A stretch of DNA of 64,000 nt, from assembly GCF_963169125.1 (NCBI RefSeq), contig NC_084795.1:134209701-134273700 (forward strand). Direction: 5' to 3'. Position numbers and translations under genes: made by a program. Below are positions 1-12,520 of this stretch, one piece after another. Positions within the stretch are counted from its first letter, which is position 1, and each line of letters begins with the position of its first letter. The DNA is from Humulus lupulus (Eukaryota > Streptophyta > Magnoliopsida > Rosales > Cannabaceae). The notes under the pieces are model-generated. The model had not been told where the DNA came from. It did no database searches and saw only the letters and a program-made list of their open reading frames with translations.

Positions 1-1116
1 TTTGAGTAGAAAAACTATAAGAACTTAAGGAAACAATAAAGAAATGAACTAGAATTTGGAATACCTTTAATGCTTCTATGACCGAGCTACTCCTCGAAAC
101 CAAAATATACTATAAACCTTACTTCCCGAGTGTTTATTAAGCTTATAATGATTAAGCTTATAACCTCAATCCAAGTGTTTATCACTCTATAGTCTCACTA
201 GCACCTGGAAGGCTCTGATCAATGGTTGAAGAATGAATGAAAAGGCTTGGTGCTAGGTCCTATTTATAGAGTTCTAGGAATAAAAATCTTCTTTTTGGCT
301 TTGAATAAAAACAATGAATTTAATTGAAAATATTCGATATTCTTCAGGCAAGGCTTAGGACTTGGTCAAATTATTCAGAGAGAGGTTTAAGGAGTCAAAG
401 CTTGATTTTTAAAAACAAAAATAATAAAAACAAATAGAATCCTAACTTCTAACTCCCTAAATCTCGTAACTCTAAACTCACCTGCAGTAAAATCAATATA
501 TATGGAGTTTTAGGACTCCGATTTAGACTCTATGTATACCGTTAGAAAGCTAATTCAATTATCTACAACTTTATAGAAATAATATTTTTCGAAATGTATA
601 CCATAACTGGGTCAAAATTAGGTTGGAAGTTACAGTACCCTAGAGTTACGAAAAATTTATTTACAACCTAATCCACAAATAAATAAAATTGTGACAAATG
701 TCATGCTCCTAACAGATTCTGGTGAAGACTAAGTCTTCTATTTCCCTTATTTTATCATTAAAATAATAATTCATTAATAATCATGCATATGACAAATGTC
801 ATAATCCTATTGGCTCTATCTAAACCTTAGGAATAACCATGCTCATGACAAGTGTCATATTCTTATTGGCTCTATCTAAACCTTAGGTTATAATAATTGT
901 CATATTAATAACCAGCTATATTAATTAAACCTTATGTTATAATTATTATTCTTAAACTATAGGTTAAACTTATAAAATCTACAAGAGTTACTACGATTGT
1001 CCAACTAAGTCCCCGCTTGAACCAAAATCCACAGTCATAAACATACTACAACTACTACTAGCTATTACTATTACTACTACTATCTAACTAGCTAAGTAAA
1101 GTTCTTGGACTCTACA
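1..1116 (-). repeat. Family-A Tekay LTR, partial, cut by window start
   Basis: Read on the minus strand, this matches the first half of the LTR seen at 19720-21718 and 27445-29471: a TGTAGAGTCC start at 1116, the TTTACTTAGCTAG run near 1090, the CCTAAGGTTTA blocks near 830-950, and a TATA box at 261-268. The region that carries GATATATC palindromes in the other copies is different here, so this is a diverged subfamily. The bases right of the LTR start are not a polypurine tract, so it is either a 5' LTR whose body lies left of the window or a solo LTR. Confidence 0.8.
261..268 (-). promoter_or_regulatory. TATA box of the family-A LTR
   Basis: TATTTATA on the plus strand is TATAAATA on the minus strand. 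It is followed by the same AGGACCTAG context as the TATA boxes at 20480 and 28203, so it is the inferred core promoter of this LTR. Confidence 0.65.
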
Positions 1117-3543
1117 CTAAGTCTCGGGGAGACCTATCCTATGGTCTCGATACCTAGGCTCGGGTATCACAATAGTATTTTCCCACAATCCGCTAAAAAT
1201 CTTGTTCTTTAAACGCATCGCTATTGATCCGTACTTTCAACAAGTCGGTTAAAATATATAGAAGATTTTAGCCGGTATTATATCCAGAAAATACTAATTA
1301 AATTCTTTAATTATTTTTCAAGAAAATAAACTCTTAATTTTCTTTTCATTTTTTTCTTCAAGTTTTAATCTCTAAAAATTGTTTTAAGAAAATTGCCTAA
1401 TTTGTCTTGATTAGGAGAACCGTTAAAAATTTCCCATCTTGACTAGTTAATTTTTCAAAATCAATTAATCAAGTTTACTTACTAGAAAAATAATTCACTT
1501 GATCATTTTCTCAAAAAATAAGGTTTTAAACCCTCTTTTAATTTATTAACTAATAATAAATTAAATCTTTTATTTTTAAAAAGAATAAAAGTTCTTTAAT
1601 AAAAATAATTCACACTCAACTCAAAGTGGTAAATTTTAGTGAAAATATGTTTTCAAGACTTACCAAGCTTATATCTTGCAATAAGCAAAAATTTACTTTT
1701 TACCTTATGTTCCAAAATCTTATTTTTTTTTACACTAAATGTGAAAAGCCTATTTTTCACATTTTTAACTACATATTTTGTTAGTTCATAACTTTAAATT
1801 TGCTTATCCAATTGTTACCAAAATTTCCCAATTCTATTTCTGGTATGCTATTTAGGTCTCTGTAAAATCTTAGATCAAAATGAACATTTTTTATAAGTAA
1901 AATTATTTTCCAACAATGATGTAAAAAATGACCTTATTTTCAAGTCCTTATTTTTTCCAAATTTGACAGTTAATAACTTTCAAAACGTTCAGTATTTTCT
2001 TACCAAATTTTACATTTGAATACTAGGTTATGCCAATAATATGTCCACCAAATTTTAGGAAAAATTGGATTCATTTGCCCTATACCGTGGCTGTCCAAAC
2101 TTGGTCCCGAAATTAAGAATATGAAAAAACAGTTTTTTACCTAATCTTTTGAAATAGCATAACTCACTCATTTTTTTACATTTTTGTGTGTTTCAAAAGC
2201 TCAATTTTATGTACTCAATCTCAACAACATCACAGTAAAATTAACGTTAATAAAATCAATATACAGTGGATGCTTGACCCCTTGGAAGTCACAACTCAAT
2301 ATATGTATTTTGTTTTAGGATTTCCAACAAAACCATTGGGGTTTTGGTCCCTATTTTCAAAAATCAACACTCAAGCATCATAAAAATTATAAAAAAACTG
2401 CCATAAACTTATTACATCACCAATAAGAAACTTTAAGCATTAAATATACAAAATAATGCTTAAAAATAAAAACCCTGCAACAAAAATCATAAAAAGTAAA
2501 CTTTTTACCTCTTTGTTGTTCTTGCTTAAGGTTTGGATCTTCCTATTAGCTTTGGCACCTTCAAAACCTTTCAAAAACCATAACCAACTCCCCCCAACAA
2601 CATAGATAATTAGCTATTTGAAAATCTATGGTTAAAACTGTACAAAAGTCTAGTTTATTGAAACTTTACCTTAGGGAAAACCCTTCCTAGACCAAGGCTT
2701 AGCTTCCAAGCCTCCTTAGTGTTCTTGAGGTTGAAGGTGGAGAGAAAAATTTGAGAGAGTTTTCAAAAAATATGAGAGTGATTGAGAGAGAGTGGGGGTC
2801 GGTTTTGGGGAGGGTTAGAAGAGTTTATACAACTCTTTAATATCTAAAACACTCAAGTGTTTTTACTTTACTATCAACTTGTCTATTTTCCCTAATATAT
2901 AAAATGGGTTTAAACTCAATTAAAATTTTGTCATCCCCATTTAATTCTTCACATGGCTGGCCACCACATATATTATATATGTGATCTTATTTTTTTTATA
3001 TATAAAGGTTAATAAATAATTCCTAAGAAGAAAAATCCAATTTGACTTCCTATAAACTTTTTCACTCTTAGTAAGTTTTAAGCAAAAAACTTAACACATA
3101 ATAATTAAATTAAATGTCTCGCACATTTAATTTAATTAATTACACAATAAAATTTAACCTAAGGTCCATTCGTGGAATAAAATTTCCCATTTCGATAAAA
3201 ATAATAATTTAACACAAAATGCACTAAAATTTCCATTTTCCCTTAGGTTTATTATTTTTAACCAAAATTTAATTTTTATGAATGTATTTTATGCCCAAAC
3301 AATATTTTCCATAGTTTCTCATTTTATTTTCCGAGATTTTTACCTGATCAGGGTTTTTGTGTCGGTCCAAGATCGAAAGTCTTATCTTGACTTTTAAAAC
3401 AAAAAATTCATATTTTGGCTAGAAATAACTCAAGGAATAATTTACAAACAAATATAATATTATTTAAAATAATATTCTTAACTCAGAGAAAAAAAACCTC
3501 GACTCGAGTCATTTAAAGATACCCAAAAATGCAGGACGTTACA
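1117..3543 (-). repeat. LTR of minus-strand Tekay remnant (3' LTR)
   Basis: On the minus strand the LTR begins TGTAACGTCC at 3543, directly after the end of a decayed pol and its purine-rich tract. It is AT-rich and has no credible ORF. Its left limit is unclear. Bases 1117-1171 (reading TGTGATACCC on the minus strand) look like the start of an LTR rather than its end, so they may instead belong to the family-A LTR on the left. The true end of this LTR is therefore either interrupted or outside the window. Confidence 0.65.
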
Positions 3544-4800
3544 ATACCTAAAATTTATAGAGGTTTCGTCCTCGAAACTTAAAACAAATGAGGATACAGC
3601 TCCCTCATCTTGTCTTCTGTTTCCCAGGTTGCCTCTTCAATGCCATGGTTACACCACTACACCTTTACCAATGGCACCGTCTTGTTCCTCAACACTTTTT
3701 CTTTTCTGTCTAGAATCATCACCGGTTTCTCCTCAAAGATGAGTTTAGGATCAATGCGCAACTGCTCATTGCTGAGTACATGTGAGGGATCACACATGTA
3801 TTTTCTCAACAAGGATACATGAAACACTTCATGCACCTTAGACAAGGCAGGCGGAAGAGCTAAATGATAAGCTACTTCCTCGATCCTCTCTATGATTTCG
3901 AAAGGTCAAACAAACCTTGGACTAAGCTTTCCTTTCTTCCCAACCTGCATATCCCCTCGTAGCGAATCTACCTTAAGCAGCACATTATCGCCAACCTCAA
4001 ACACCAGGGGTCTCCTGGGTCAGTCGACATATTTGCGTTGTCCATCAACCGAAGTTTGCAAGTGTTGCCTTATCTGTTGGATGTCCTCAGTAATTTGATC
4101 AACCTCATCCGATCCGAGAAACTTTCTTTCACCGGTCTCGTGCCAATGAATCGGTGATCGACATTTCCTTCCGTACAAAGCCTCATACGGAGCCATCTTG
4201 ATGGAATCATGATAGCTATTATTGTAATTGAACTTTATCAGTGGGGGCTTCTCATTCCATGACCCTTGAAAGTCGAGCATGTAGGCTCTTAGCATATCTT
4301 CCAGGGTCTAAATTGTTCGTTCACTTTGACCATATGTTTGCAGGTGGAAAGAAGTGTTGGACTTCAGTTTAGTACCCAACCTTGTTTGGATTCTATTCCA
4401 GAATGTCGAGGTAAAACGTCCATCGCAATCTGATATGATGGAGTTGGGTACACCATGCAGTCTCATTATTTCTGCAATGTAAATATCTGCTAACTTATGT
4501 GCCCCACAAGTTACCTTGATTGGCAAGAAATGAGCATACTTAGTCAGCCTATCTATTATAACCCAAATGGCACTGTGCCCCTTGGGAGTGGTTGGTAGAC
4601 CTGTGACAAAGTCCATAGTGACAATCTCTCACTTCCATTATGGAATTTGTAAGGGTTGTAATAATTCGGCGGGTCGTTGATGCTCGACCTTTGTCTGCTG
4701 ACAAGTCAAGCAGTGTGCCAGATATTCTGCCGTCTTCTTTTTCATCCCAGGCCACCAAAAGTACTTCTTCAAGTCTTGGTACATTTTCGTGGTACCTCCA
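3544..4800 (-). pseudogene. Tekay pol remnant: zinc-binding, integrase core, C-terminal domain
   Basis: In order on the minus strand: an HHCC zinc-binding segment (WWPGMKKK, CLTCQQTK, 4640-4790) in one frame; the integrase core starting MDFVTGLP (4308-4616) with ISDCDGRFTS and QSERTI motifs; the YNNSYH and YGRKCRSPIHW block (4020-4295); GKKGKLSPRF near 3930; and HEVFHVSLLRKY to VLRNKTVPLVKV (3657-3845), followed by a degraded ATWE chromodomain-like end near 3630. At least two frameshifts and several stops break it. It is cut off inside the zinc-binding segment near 4800, so gag, protease and RT are missing. Confidence 0.85.
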
Positions 4801-5053
4801 TTTATTTATTAAATTAAACCATAATCTTATGATTTTATGTAACTATGGTTTCTCTTAAGAAAGGTCTTCTATTTCCTTTGACTTACGCTATTTTATTATT
4901 CCATTTTTTATGAGATTATCTAGAGTTTAGTTCTTTTGAATTATCATATTCATTTTTTGATAATAAGCTATACTCCCAACAATCAAAAAACTATATCCCC
5001 AAACTCTCGATTTCTCTTCTAAGGTTCTTGTTTAAAACTCTAACCCAAAGACC
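4801..5053. other. AT-rich stretch between Tekay remnant and copia-2 gag
   Basis: No coding signal on either strand. It may hold the leader and possibly an LTR end of copia-2: CCCAACA near 4975-4981 resembles a copia LTR terminus. No matching second LTR is in the window, and I could not recognise a primer-binding site. Confidence 0.4.
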
Positions 5054-5890
5054 ATGGAAGAAAGTTCATCTATCTCAGCCCTCAAGTTTATGTCCAAAGA
5101 TCTAGTGAGGCTAGATCAATTTGATTGCTCTAACTTTGTTTGATTGCAAGACAAGATCAAGTTCCTTCTAAAAATTTTGAAGGTTTATTACATCCTAGAA
5201 ACAAATTTGAAAGATTTGGGTGCACCTAAAGACAATGATTCTCAAGAAGTGATCAAGGAGAGGAAGAAGTGCGAAGAAGATGAGCTTATATGTCGTGGTC
5301 ACATCCTCAATGCTCTCTCAGATTGTCTCTGTGATCTTTACACCAACACAACATCGACAAAATATATTTGGGAAGCATTTGAGAGGAAATATATAGTCGA
5401 TGAAGAAGGTACCAAGAAATTCCTTATAACTCAATACATGGAATTTAAATTTTTTTATGAAAAACCCCTACTTCCCCAAGTGCATGAATTACACGTTATT
5501 GTGAATAAGTTATCTACTATAAAGATAACCTTGCCAGAGTCCTTTATTGTGAGTGCAATAATAGCCAAGTTGTCTCTATCATGGAGGGGCTATAGAAAGA
5601 AGATTCTCCATAAGAATGAGGATATAACTTTGGAAGAAATCCTTAAGCACCCAAGGATTAAGGAGGAGTCTTGTTATAGAGCAAGTGTGTGGAAGAGTGC
5701 AGTGGAGGGACATCCAAGGCTAACGCCATAGAGAAATCCCTTCAATCATTAGGGAAAGCTTACAAGAAGCCCCAATCAAAGAAGGACAATTACCTAGCCA
5801 AAGGAAGAATGAAGGGAAATTCAAGGGAGTCAAAGGCCTTTGTTTTTTTTTTATGGAAAGAGTGGTCCCTTGGCTAGGGAATGCGAATTC
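5054..5890 (+). pseudogene. Copia-2 gag
   Basis: The ATG at 5054 starts MEESSSISALKF, then a stop near 5141, then a long open stretch 5144-5731 with the look of a copia gag polyprotein (UBN2-like): LQDKIKFLLKI, then ALSDCLCDLYTNTTSTKYIWEA, then the ITLPESFIVSAIIAKL block. A frameshift near 5690 moves the frame to SKKDNYLAKGRMKG (5689-5877). A CCHC zinc knuckle should follow at about 5840-5885, but only a degraded trace (GKSGPLAREC) is visible. The product would have been the capsid/nucleocapsid protein. Confidence 0.8.
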
Positions 5891-6561
5891 CGTTCTACAC
5901 AACCGAAGAGGGGTTTGTTGCAACCTTGAGTGATGTGACTGCCATCTAAGGGAAAGTGAAAAGATGGTGGTATGACACTTGTGCCACCATTCATGTAACT
6001 TATGATAGAGGAATCTTCAATAAATTTAAAGAGACCAAAGAAGACCATGAAACCCAAATGGGTAATAAGCATATATCCAAGGTTATGGGCAAGGGCAATG
6101 TTGGTCTCTTCTTCACATTTGGAAAGAAAGTTCTTACAAATGTGTAGTATGTTTCAGACATGAGTTGAAATCTTGTAAGTTTAAACTTGTTGAGCAAACA
6201 GGGCATCAAAGCGATGTTTGAGTCCAACAATCTAATATTGTCCAATGGGAACTACTCTGTGGAAAAGGGGTATGGTTTTGACAATAATGAATCTAAATAT
6301 TCATCTTATATGCTTGCTCATATATAGTACAATTAAAAGAGTTATTAAATGTGGTTTAATTGTATGTCATAATATTGAGCATGATAAATGTGAACTATGT
6401 GTTAAATAGAAAATGGTGGAGAAACCTTATCCTAGTGTTGAAAGAGAAACTAATATGTTAGATTTGATACATAATGATTTATGTGAATTGAATAGATTGA
6501 TAACTAGAGGTGGACATAGATATTTTATTACATTTATTGATGATTATTCGAGGTTCACATA
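5891..6561 (+). pseudogene. Copia-2 protease and start of integrase
   Basis: WWYDTCATIH at about 5965-5994 is the copia aspartic protease active-site region, with the DTGA-type motif reading DTCAT. After several stops and a frameshift come pre-integrase pieces (CGLIVCHNIEHDKCELCV, 6350-6405) and the first integrase motif (LDLIHNDLCELN to FITFIDDYSRFTY, 6460-6555). The reading ends abruptly at 6561, where the LTR of the minus-strand Tekay element begins. The rest of copia-2 is predicted to lie right of the window. Confidence 0.82.
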
Positions 6562-9500
6562 TTTAACGCCCTAATACCCTAGGGTCGTCACATTGTGTGT
6601 TTTGAAAAGGTGCTGAACTCGCTAAGACAGTCGTTTAGACTCAAAACTGTAATTAGAATAAATTAAAATACTACATTATAAATTTTTTGGATAAAAATGT
6701 TGAAAGTGTCATTAAAATTATAAAATAGTTGACACGGGATCCCAAAAATTAGTTTAAAATGTAATAGCAAACACAGATTTCAATACAGTTGACCTAAGCG
6801 ACAAAATTTGGACTACTAAAGAGAGTTTCTCAAAACACCTCAACCGTGACGTACGATCAGGCCAAACATTTACGCGCTGCTCCGAAGCCCTCCAACTCAT
6901 GGCTAGTTCTCTTTCTCTTCCCTTACCTGCAACATAGAGCACCCTTGAGCCCGGGCCCAACAAGGAAACTTTACAAGAAGATAACATATCAATTCAAATA
7001 AATGCAACAACAAACATGCTTTATAAATAATAAACCACTTCATTTCAAATTAGAAGTACTTATGCGGCCCATGCCGAGCGAGGTGCATCATCAAAGCACT
7101 AGGCTTGTGGCCTTCATCGGGTGGGTGTGTACTGCACCCCCTAGGTGGCCCTGCCATCACGGCCAGCATACTTCATTCTTATTGTCAATTCCTACCCATG
7201 CCAATCAATCCTAAATAATTATGATATAAACAAACACAACTATTCAAGATAGGTATTAAACCTCCACATATTTACATACATAATTAGGCCATGCCTTGCT
7301 CTAAGTTCATACAACGGTCCCTTACCAAAATTCCAATAAGTAAAATGTAGCGACACAGATGCAATCCCCATCAACCACTCGGAAAAGCCCTAAGTCACAA
7401 TTATAATAACAACAGTTACATAACTCAACTTATCCAACATAATTTATCAACACTACAACGCTGCCAAATAAATCACAAATATGCTTAAAAATGTCGTGGG
7501 AACCTCGACCCATGACCCATTGGATTCCCCCTTTAATTTCACAAGAGAGAGGGTCCAAAACCCATTTGCCAAATAGGCCAGTCTACCGGTTCCCAAGGAC
7601 AGTTGATCTTTTGGCCAAAACAACCTATCCTTCACAAAACGCAAACCGGTCGATCGTTTCCCTAGGACGGTCGACTGTTTCATCACAGAGAGTATACTCT
7701 GTGTTTTTTCAATTGTTTAAACTCCCCCAATTCGACTTCAATCTATTCCAAACTCAAAATTCCTACTCCAAAGCATACACACAAGTCAATAATACACCTA
7801 ATAACACCAATAAAGCTTCAAAATCTCCAGTCCCAACTCAAATTCATAGAAAATTTAGGTCAAAATCCTATTTCACTAAAAACAAGCAATAAATCAATAA
7901 ATTTCTTGTTTCCATCTTGAATTCAAACTTCAAATCTCTTTATAAACATGTTCTGAATCCTCATACATCTATATAAAGTTACCATAGCCACTAGTTACGA
8001 AAACTAAATTAAAACTACCAAGATTCCTCAAGAACCTAAGAAGGACAAGCTAAAAATATTGAGAGAAATTCTTACCTCTTCAAAATTTAAAAATTTCCTC
8101 AAGTATAGTAATGATTAATGTAACGCCCTACTTCCTTAGAGGCGTTACTAAGTGAGTTTAAAATGTACTTTTATCTTTCTAATCGAGTTTTTAAGGTAAA
8201 TGTGTAATTAAATCAATAACAGAGATATAAACTTTAAAAATAATTCCATTTATTGAAATTCATAAAACATTTAACATTTGGGATCCCAAAATACTACTTA
8301 TAAATGTTTACAACTCAAAATATATACTTTAAGTCGGCTAAACGAAAAAATAGGGTTCTTTACAGACAACTTTAAAAAAAATACCCCTGGCCGAGGCAGC
8401 GAGGCAGACCAGACATGTACGCGTTGCATCACGCTCTCCATACTCATGGTCGGTTGAATTTCTCCTTGCCCTTACCTGCACCACAGAGCACCTGTGAGCC
8501 GAAGCCCTGCAAGAAAACTCCACATAAACAGATAACATATGCATATGAACCATTTAGCATATAACCAATTTGTCAACAAGCTAAACACATACGACCATGC
8601 CGTCTCAGGTGCTTTACCAGGCCCTAAGTTGCGGTCTACACCGTAAGGATATCCCATGTATCCTTTAGGGTCTTACCCTGGAAACTCGCACTCCACGTGC
8701 TAAACGTTGCTCCCGGCCCCTTGCCGTTCTCGACCTTTGTAATTCCCGGCCTTTGCCGCTCCTGGCCTTCGCCGTTCCTAACCTTTGCCGATCATTCACA
8801 TATATGCATTCACAGTATAATCAAAATATAACTTAAACATATACTAACACAATCAACGGGCTATACCCAATACATAACCACATAGGGTCGTGTCGTGCAA
8901 CACAACCATGGGGCCTCGCCCTGCTCTATGGGTACACCTGCTTTCTTACTTGCGTCCCGAGCTTCTTGAGCACTTAACCCTCGAGCACTGTCCTCTAGTC
9001 CGAGCCTCACCGGGAACCTAGTCACAACACATACATAGCACTCCCATTACTAACCAATTCAAAAACATCTCCTGGAACCAATCCCGAGCTCTCGGGACCT
9101 CTCGGATCCCCACACAAGGTGGCGAAAGCATCCCCTGAGCCCCCTGGGCAAAAGCCTAAAAACTGAGATTTTCCCCTGCCCAGAAATGGCCTAGTGTCGC
9201 GGCGCCACCCTATGAAGGTCGCGGTGCCTAGAAGGCCCAGCCTAGCGCCGCGGCGCAGAAGAACAGGGTCGCGGCGCTCCTTCGCAAACCCAGAAATCTG
9301 GGTTTCTCCCAACATTTTCCCCGAGCCAAAACACTCCCAAATCAATACCAAGGCATACCTAAGTCCCAAATTCAATTCAAAACCCCAAATTAACCATCTA
9401 ACAACTCAAAAACATCAACAACAAGCTCAAACATACAATCAAACCTACAATTCATAAATTGTTTCAAAATTCTCAAAACTTATACTAGCCCTTGCAAAGT

Positions 9501-11086
9501 TTAAACCACCCTTCAGAATTCTTAAACTAAACCAGAAATAACTTTCCAATATGCATGGAACTCCTTGAGCCACCACCAAATCCACTTCCAAGATTGACAC
9601 CCTTTGATTCTCTAGCTGAATTCCACAATTACTAAGCCAAAACCTATCTTTCAATATTCAACCTAATCTCCAAAATCAATCTTGCAAGAAACTAAAATTC
9701 AGAGATGATGCCTTACCTCTGGACAAATCTTGGCCTAAGCTTGACTTTAGCTGCCCCAAACTCTGCTCTAAACTCCTTCTTTGATCTCAAGAAACTAGGC
9801 CTTTCCTCCCGCTTCCTTTTGCTTCTTGGTTCTCTCTATACTTCCAGCAGAAAGTTCCTGAGTAGCATAAGTAAAAATAACGTATCTGAATTTCCTCAGC
9901 CAATATTATCCTCTCCTAATGCCAAATGACCCAATTTCCCTCCTTTCCAACTTAGTCCCTAGCCAACCCTCAAGGGCATTCTAGACTTTTCCTTAATCCC
10001 TTGCAAGAATACCACTTTCCACTTAAAACAACTATCCCCAAGAGTTACCTATGGTTACCCAAGTTACCAAAATGTCACTAACCATTACTTACAAATTCCC
10101 AAACTCAAGTTATAATATTCCCGAAATACCCCTAGGCTCCTCTCGAGTCGGGTATTTAATCCTGTTGTGACTTTAAGCGGAATAGCTCTCTAGGACCGTC
10201 TCAGAACGTGCATCACAAATAAATCACTATTATATCGAAAATATCACATATATTACATTTATGCCCTCAACAGGCTAAAATTACCACTTTGCCCCTAACT
10301 ACCAAATGGGGCCCACGTGCATATTTAATCACCTAAACATGCATTCTAACCATATAATCATATAATACACATATATTATCATAATGAACCATTTATTTCC
10401 CTCCAGGCACGCTAATCAAGACCCAAAGTCTTATTAGCAAATTTGGGTCGCTACAATTAAGCTACCTTCACTTCCTTCTTTGATGCTCAAACTCCTTCTA
10501 ATTTCGTCCAAAAATTTCAGAAATTAACACCAAGCTTTTCCTTGAGTTTATGCTCTAGAACTCTTATGAAGCCTTTGATAAATGAGAATAAATGTTTTAT
10601 CCATACAAGGAAGCCTTCAGCAATGGTTTTATCTAAACTTAAGGTCAAAAGACCACTTTACCTTTCCCATTTTTTTAGTTCCTTTAATAACCTCAAGGGC
10701 AACCTAGTAATATACCACTATTTTAAAAAATACCACAGTTCCCCTTATTTCAATAATCACCACTAAACCTAAAAGTTCTCAAATAATACCACAATTCAAC
10801 TAAGCTCCAAATATCTTATTTTGTGACTTTCTGCTAACTCCGCTTGACGAAACTCACCATTGCTGAATTCGCACAAGACATATCATTTAATTGAATATAT
10901 ACCCTCAATGGGTTAAAATTACAAAGATGCCCTTTTTACAAAAAATGGGACTTAAGCATACTTAAATTCACATAATCACAAATTCGTTCAATTATAAGCA
11001 TATAATTTCACAAATATCCACTTGTGCCCTTATCGACAAACAAGCCCAGGTATAAGAGCCTGATTAAGGATTTTCGGGACGTTAAA
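6562..11086 (-). repeat. 3' LTR of minus-strand Tekay, split by a solo LTR
   Basis: On the minus strand the LTR starts TTTAACGTCC at 11086, right after AAGGGGATAG (polypurine tract), and ends at 6562. With the 8119-10455 insert and one TSD copy removed it is about 2.2 kb. It contains the conserved Tekay LTR block near 6920-6965 and a palindrome cassette at 7590-7675 (GGTCGATCG, spacer CCCTAGGAC, GGTCGACTG). ORFs inside it are not genes. Confidence 0.8.
8119..10455 (-). repeat. Solo LTR of a Tekay element, TSD ATTAA
   Basis: The unit starts TGTAACGCCC at 8119 and ends GTCGCTACA at 10455 (2337 bp). It is flanked by a perfect 5-bp duplication ATTAA at 8114-8118 and 10456-10460. No internal retroelement sequence lies between the termini, so this is a solo LTR, normally left by LTR-LTR recombination. 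Orientation follows from the conserved GTGGTGCAGGTAA block, which reads on the minus strand near 8463-8515. A GC-rich cassette of GTCGCGGCGC words lies at 9195-9280. ORFs at 9022-9375 and 9194-9457 only reflect this GC-rich patch. Confidence 0.92.
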
Positions 11087-12520
11087 ACTATCCCCTTCTG
11101 AAAAGCTCGAGATACTGGTCCTACATAACTCACTCAAGTTCCCAAGTTGCTTCTTCCACTTTACTATTTCTCCACAATACTTTCACTAGTGCAATAGTTC
11201 TCTACCACAAGACTTTATCTTTTCTGTCTAGGATTTAAATTGGTCGCTCCTCATAGGATAAGTCCTGGTCTACTTCCAGATTCTCATAAGATAGCACGTG
11301 GGTAGTATTTGACGCATACTTTAGGAGCATCGATACATGGAACACGTTGTGAACCCTTGATAAAGTTGGTGGCATCGCTAACCTGTAATCCACCTCTCCA
11401 ATATTTTCTAGGATCTTAAATTGTCCAACAAACTGAGGGCTCAATTTTCCTTTCTTTCCAAATTGTCTTATCCCCTTCATCAGGGAAATCCAAAGAAAGA
11501 TATAGTCCCCCACTAAAAACTCCACTTTTATGCCTTTCAGATCTGAGTAGCTTTTCTGTCTACTCTGCAAGGTGAGCATTTGAACTCTAATCTTCTCAAT
11601 GGCCTCACTTGTTTTCTCAATTACTTCAAGGCCCATATACTTTCTCTCACCCATTTTGTCCCAATGAATGGGTGGCCTACACTTTCTACCATAAGATTCT
11701 TATACGGAGCCACTCTGATAGTTGACTAATAAATTTTATTATAGGAAAATTTTATCAGAGGGAGATACTTACTCCAAGATCCCCCAAAGTTTAATAAGCA
11801 TGCTCGTAGCATACCCTCTAGTATCTGAATTGTCTTCTAGATTGTCCATCAGTTTAAGGATGATAAGTTGTACTAAACTTTAAGAGTGTACCCATAGCCT
11901 TTTGCAGGCTTCCCAAAAACATAGAGGTAAATGTGAGGTCCTGATCTGACACTACTAACTTGGGAGCCCCATGCAGACGTACAATCTCCTTCACATACAG
12001 TTCAATATATTGGTCAACTGTGTAGTTTATTCTCATAGGAAAAAAAAGTTGGCTGACATGGTGTATTTATCCACAATAATCCACACTGAGTCATGTTGTT
12101 CCACTATCCTAGGTAACCCAACAAAGAAATCCATGGCAATGTCTTCCCACTTCCATTTGGGATAAATAAACATTGTAGCAACCCTGTTGGCCTCTGATGT
12201 TCAACTTTTACCTGCTGACAGGTTAAGCACTTAGCCACATATTCAACTACATTTTTCTTCATTCCTTGCCACCAAGACAGAGATTTTAAATCTTGACACA
12301 TCTTCATCATGTCTGGATGTAATGAATAAGGAGTAGTATAAGACTCATCCTGTATCTCTCATCCGATACCAACATCCATCGGAACACAAATCTGATCTTT
12401 GTACCTTAACATGTTTGTCTTTAAAATAGTAAAGTCTTTAACCATTCCAGCTAAGACATCCTCCCTGTGTTTCCTTAATCTTTTAGTCTGAGCATCTCTT
12501 AGTCTTTCAAGAAGTGTGGA
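11087..12520 (-). pseudogene. Tekay integrase, decayed
   Basis: Minus-strand pieces: the zinc-binding end (LSWWQGMKKN, CLTCQQVKVEHQRP, 12104-12310); integrase core with IVRLHGAPKLVVSDQDLTFT (11854-12036); and a C-terminal stretch GERKYMGLEVIEKTSE, QFGKKGKLSPQFVGQF, SRVHNVFHVSML ending in ERPI (11235-11654). Stops and frameshifts separate them. The usual tail between the last integrase residues and the polypurine tract is shortened; the LTR follows almost at once. Confidence 0.85.

Noticed and set aside
7453..7892. ORFs on both strands inside the 6562-11086 LTR
   Set aside because: They lie in LTR sequence across the palindrome cassette; no protein family likeness and no homologous frame in other LTRs.
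9022..9457. Overlapping ORFs in a GC-rich patch
   Set aside because: The GC-rich cassette of a solo LTR lacks stop codons by composition; both strands are open, which argues against coding.
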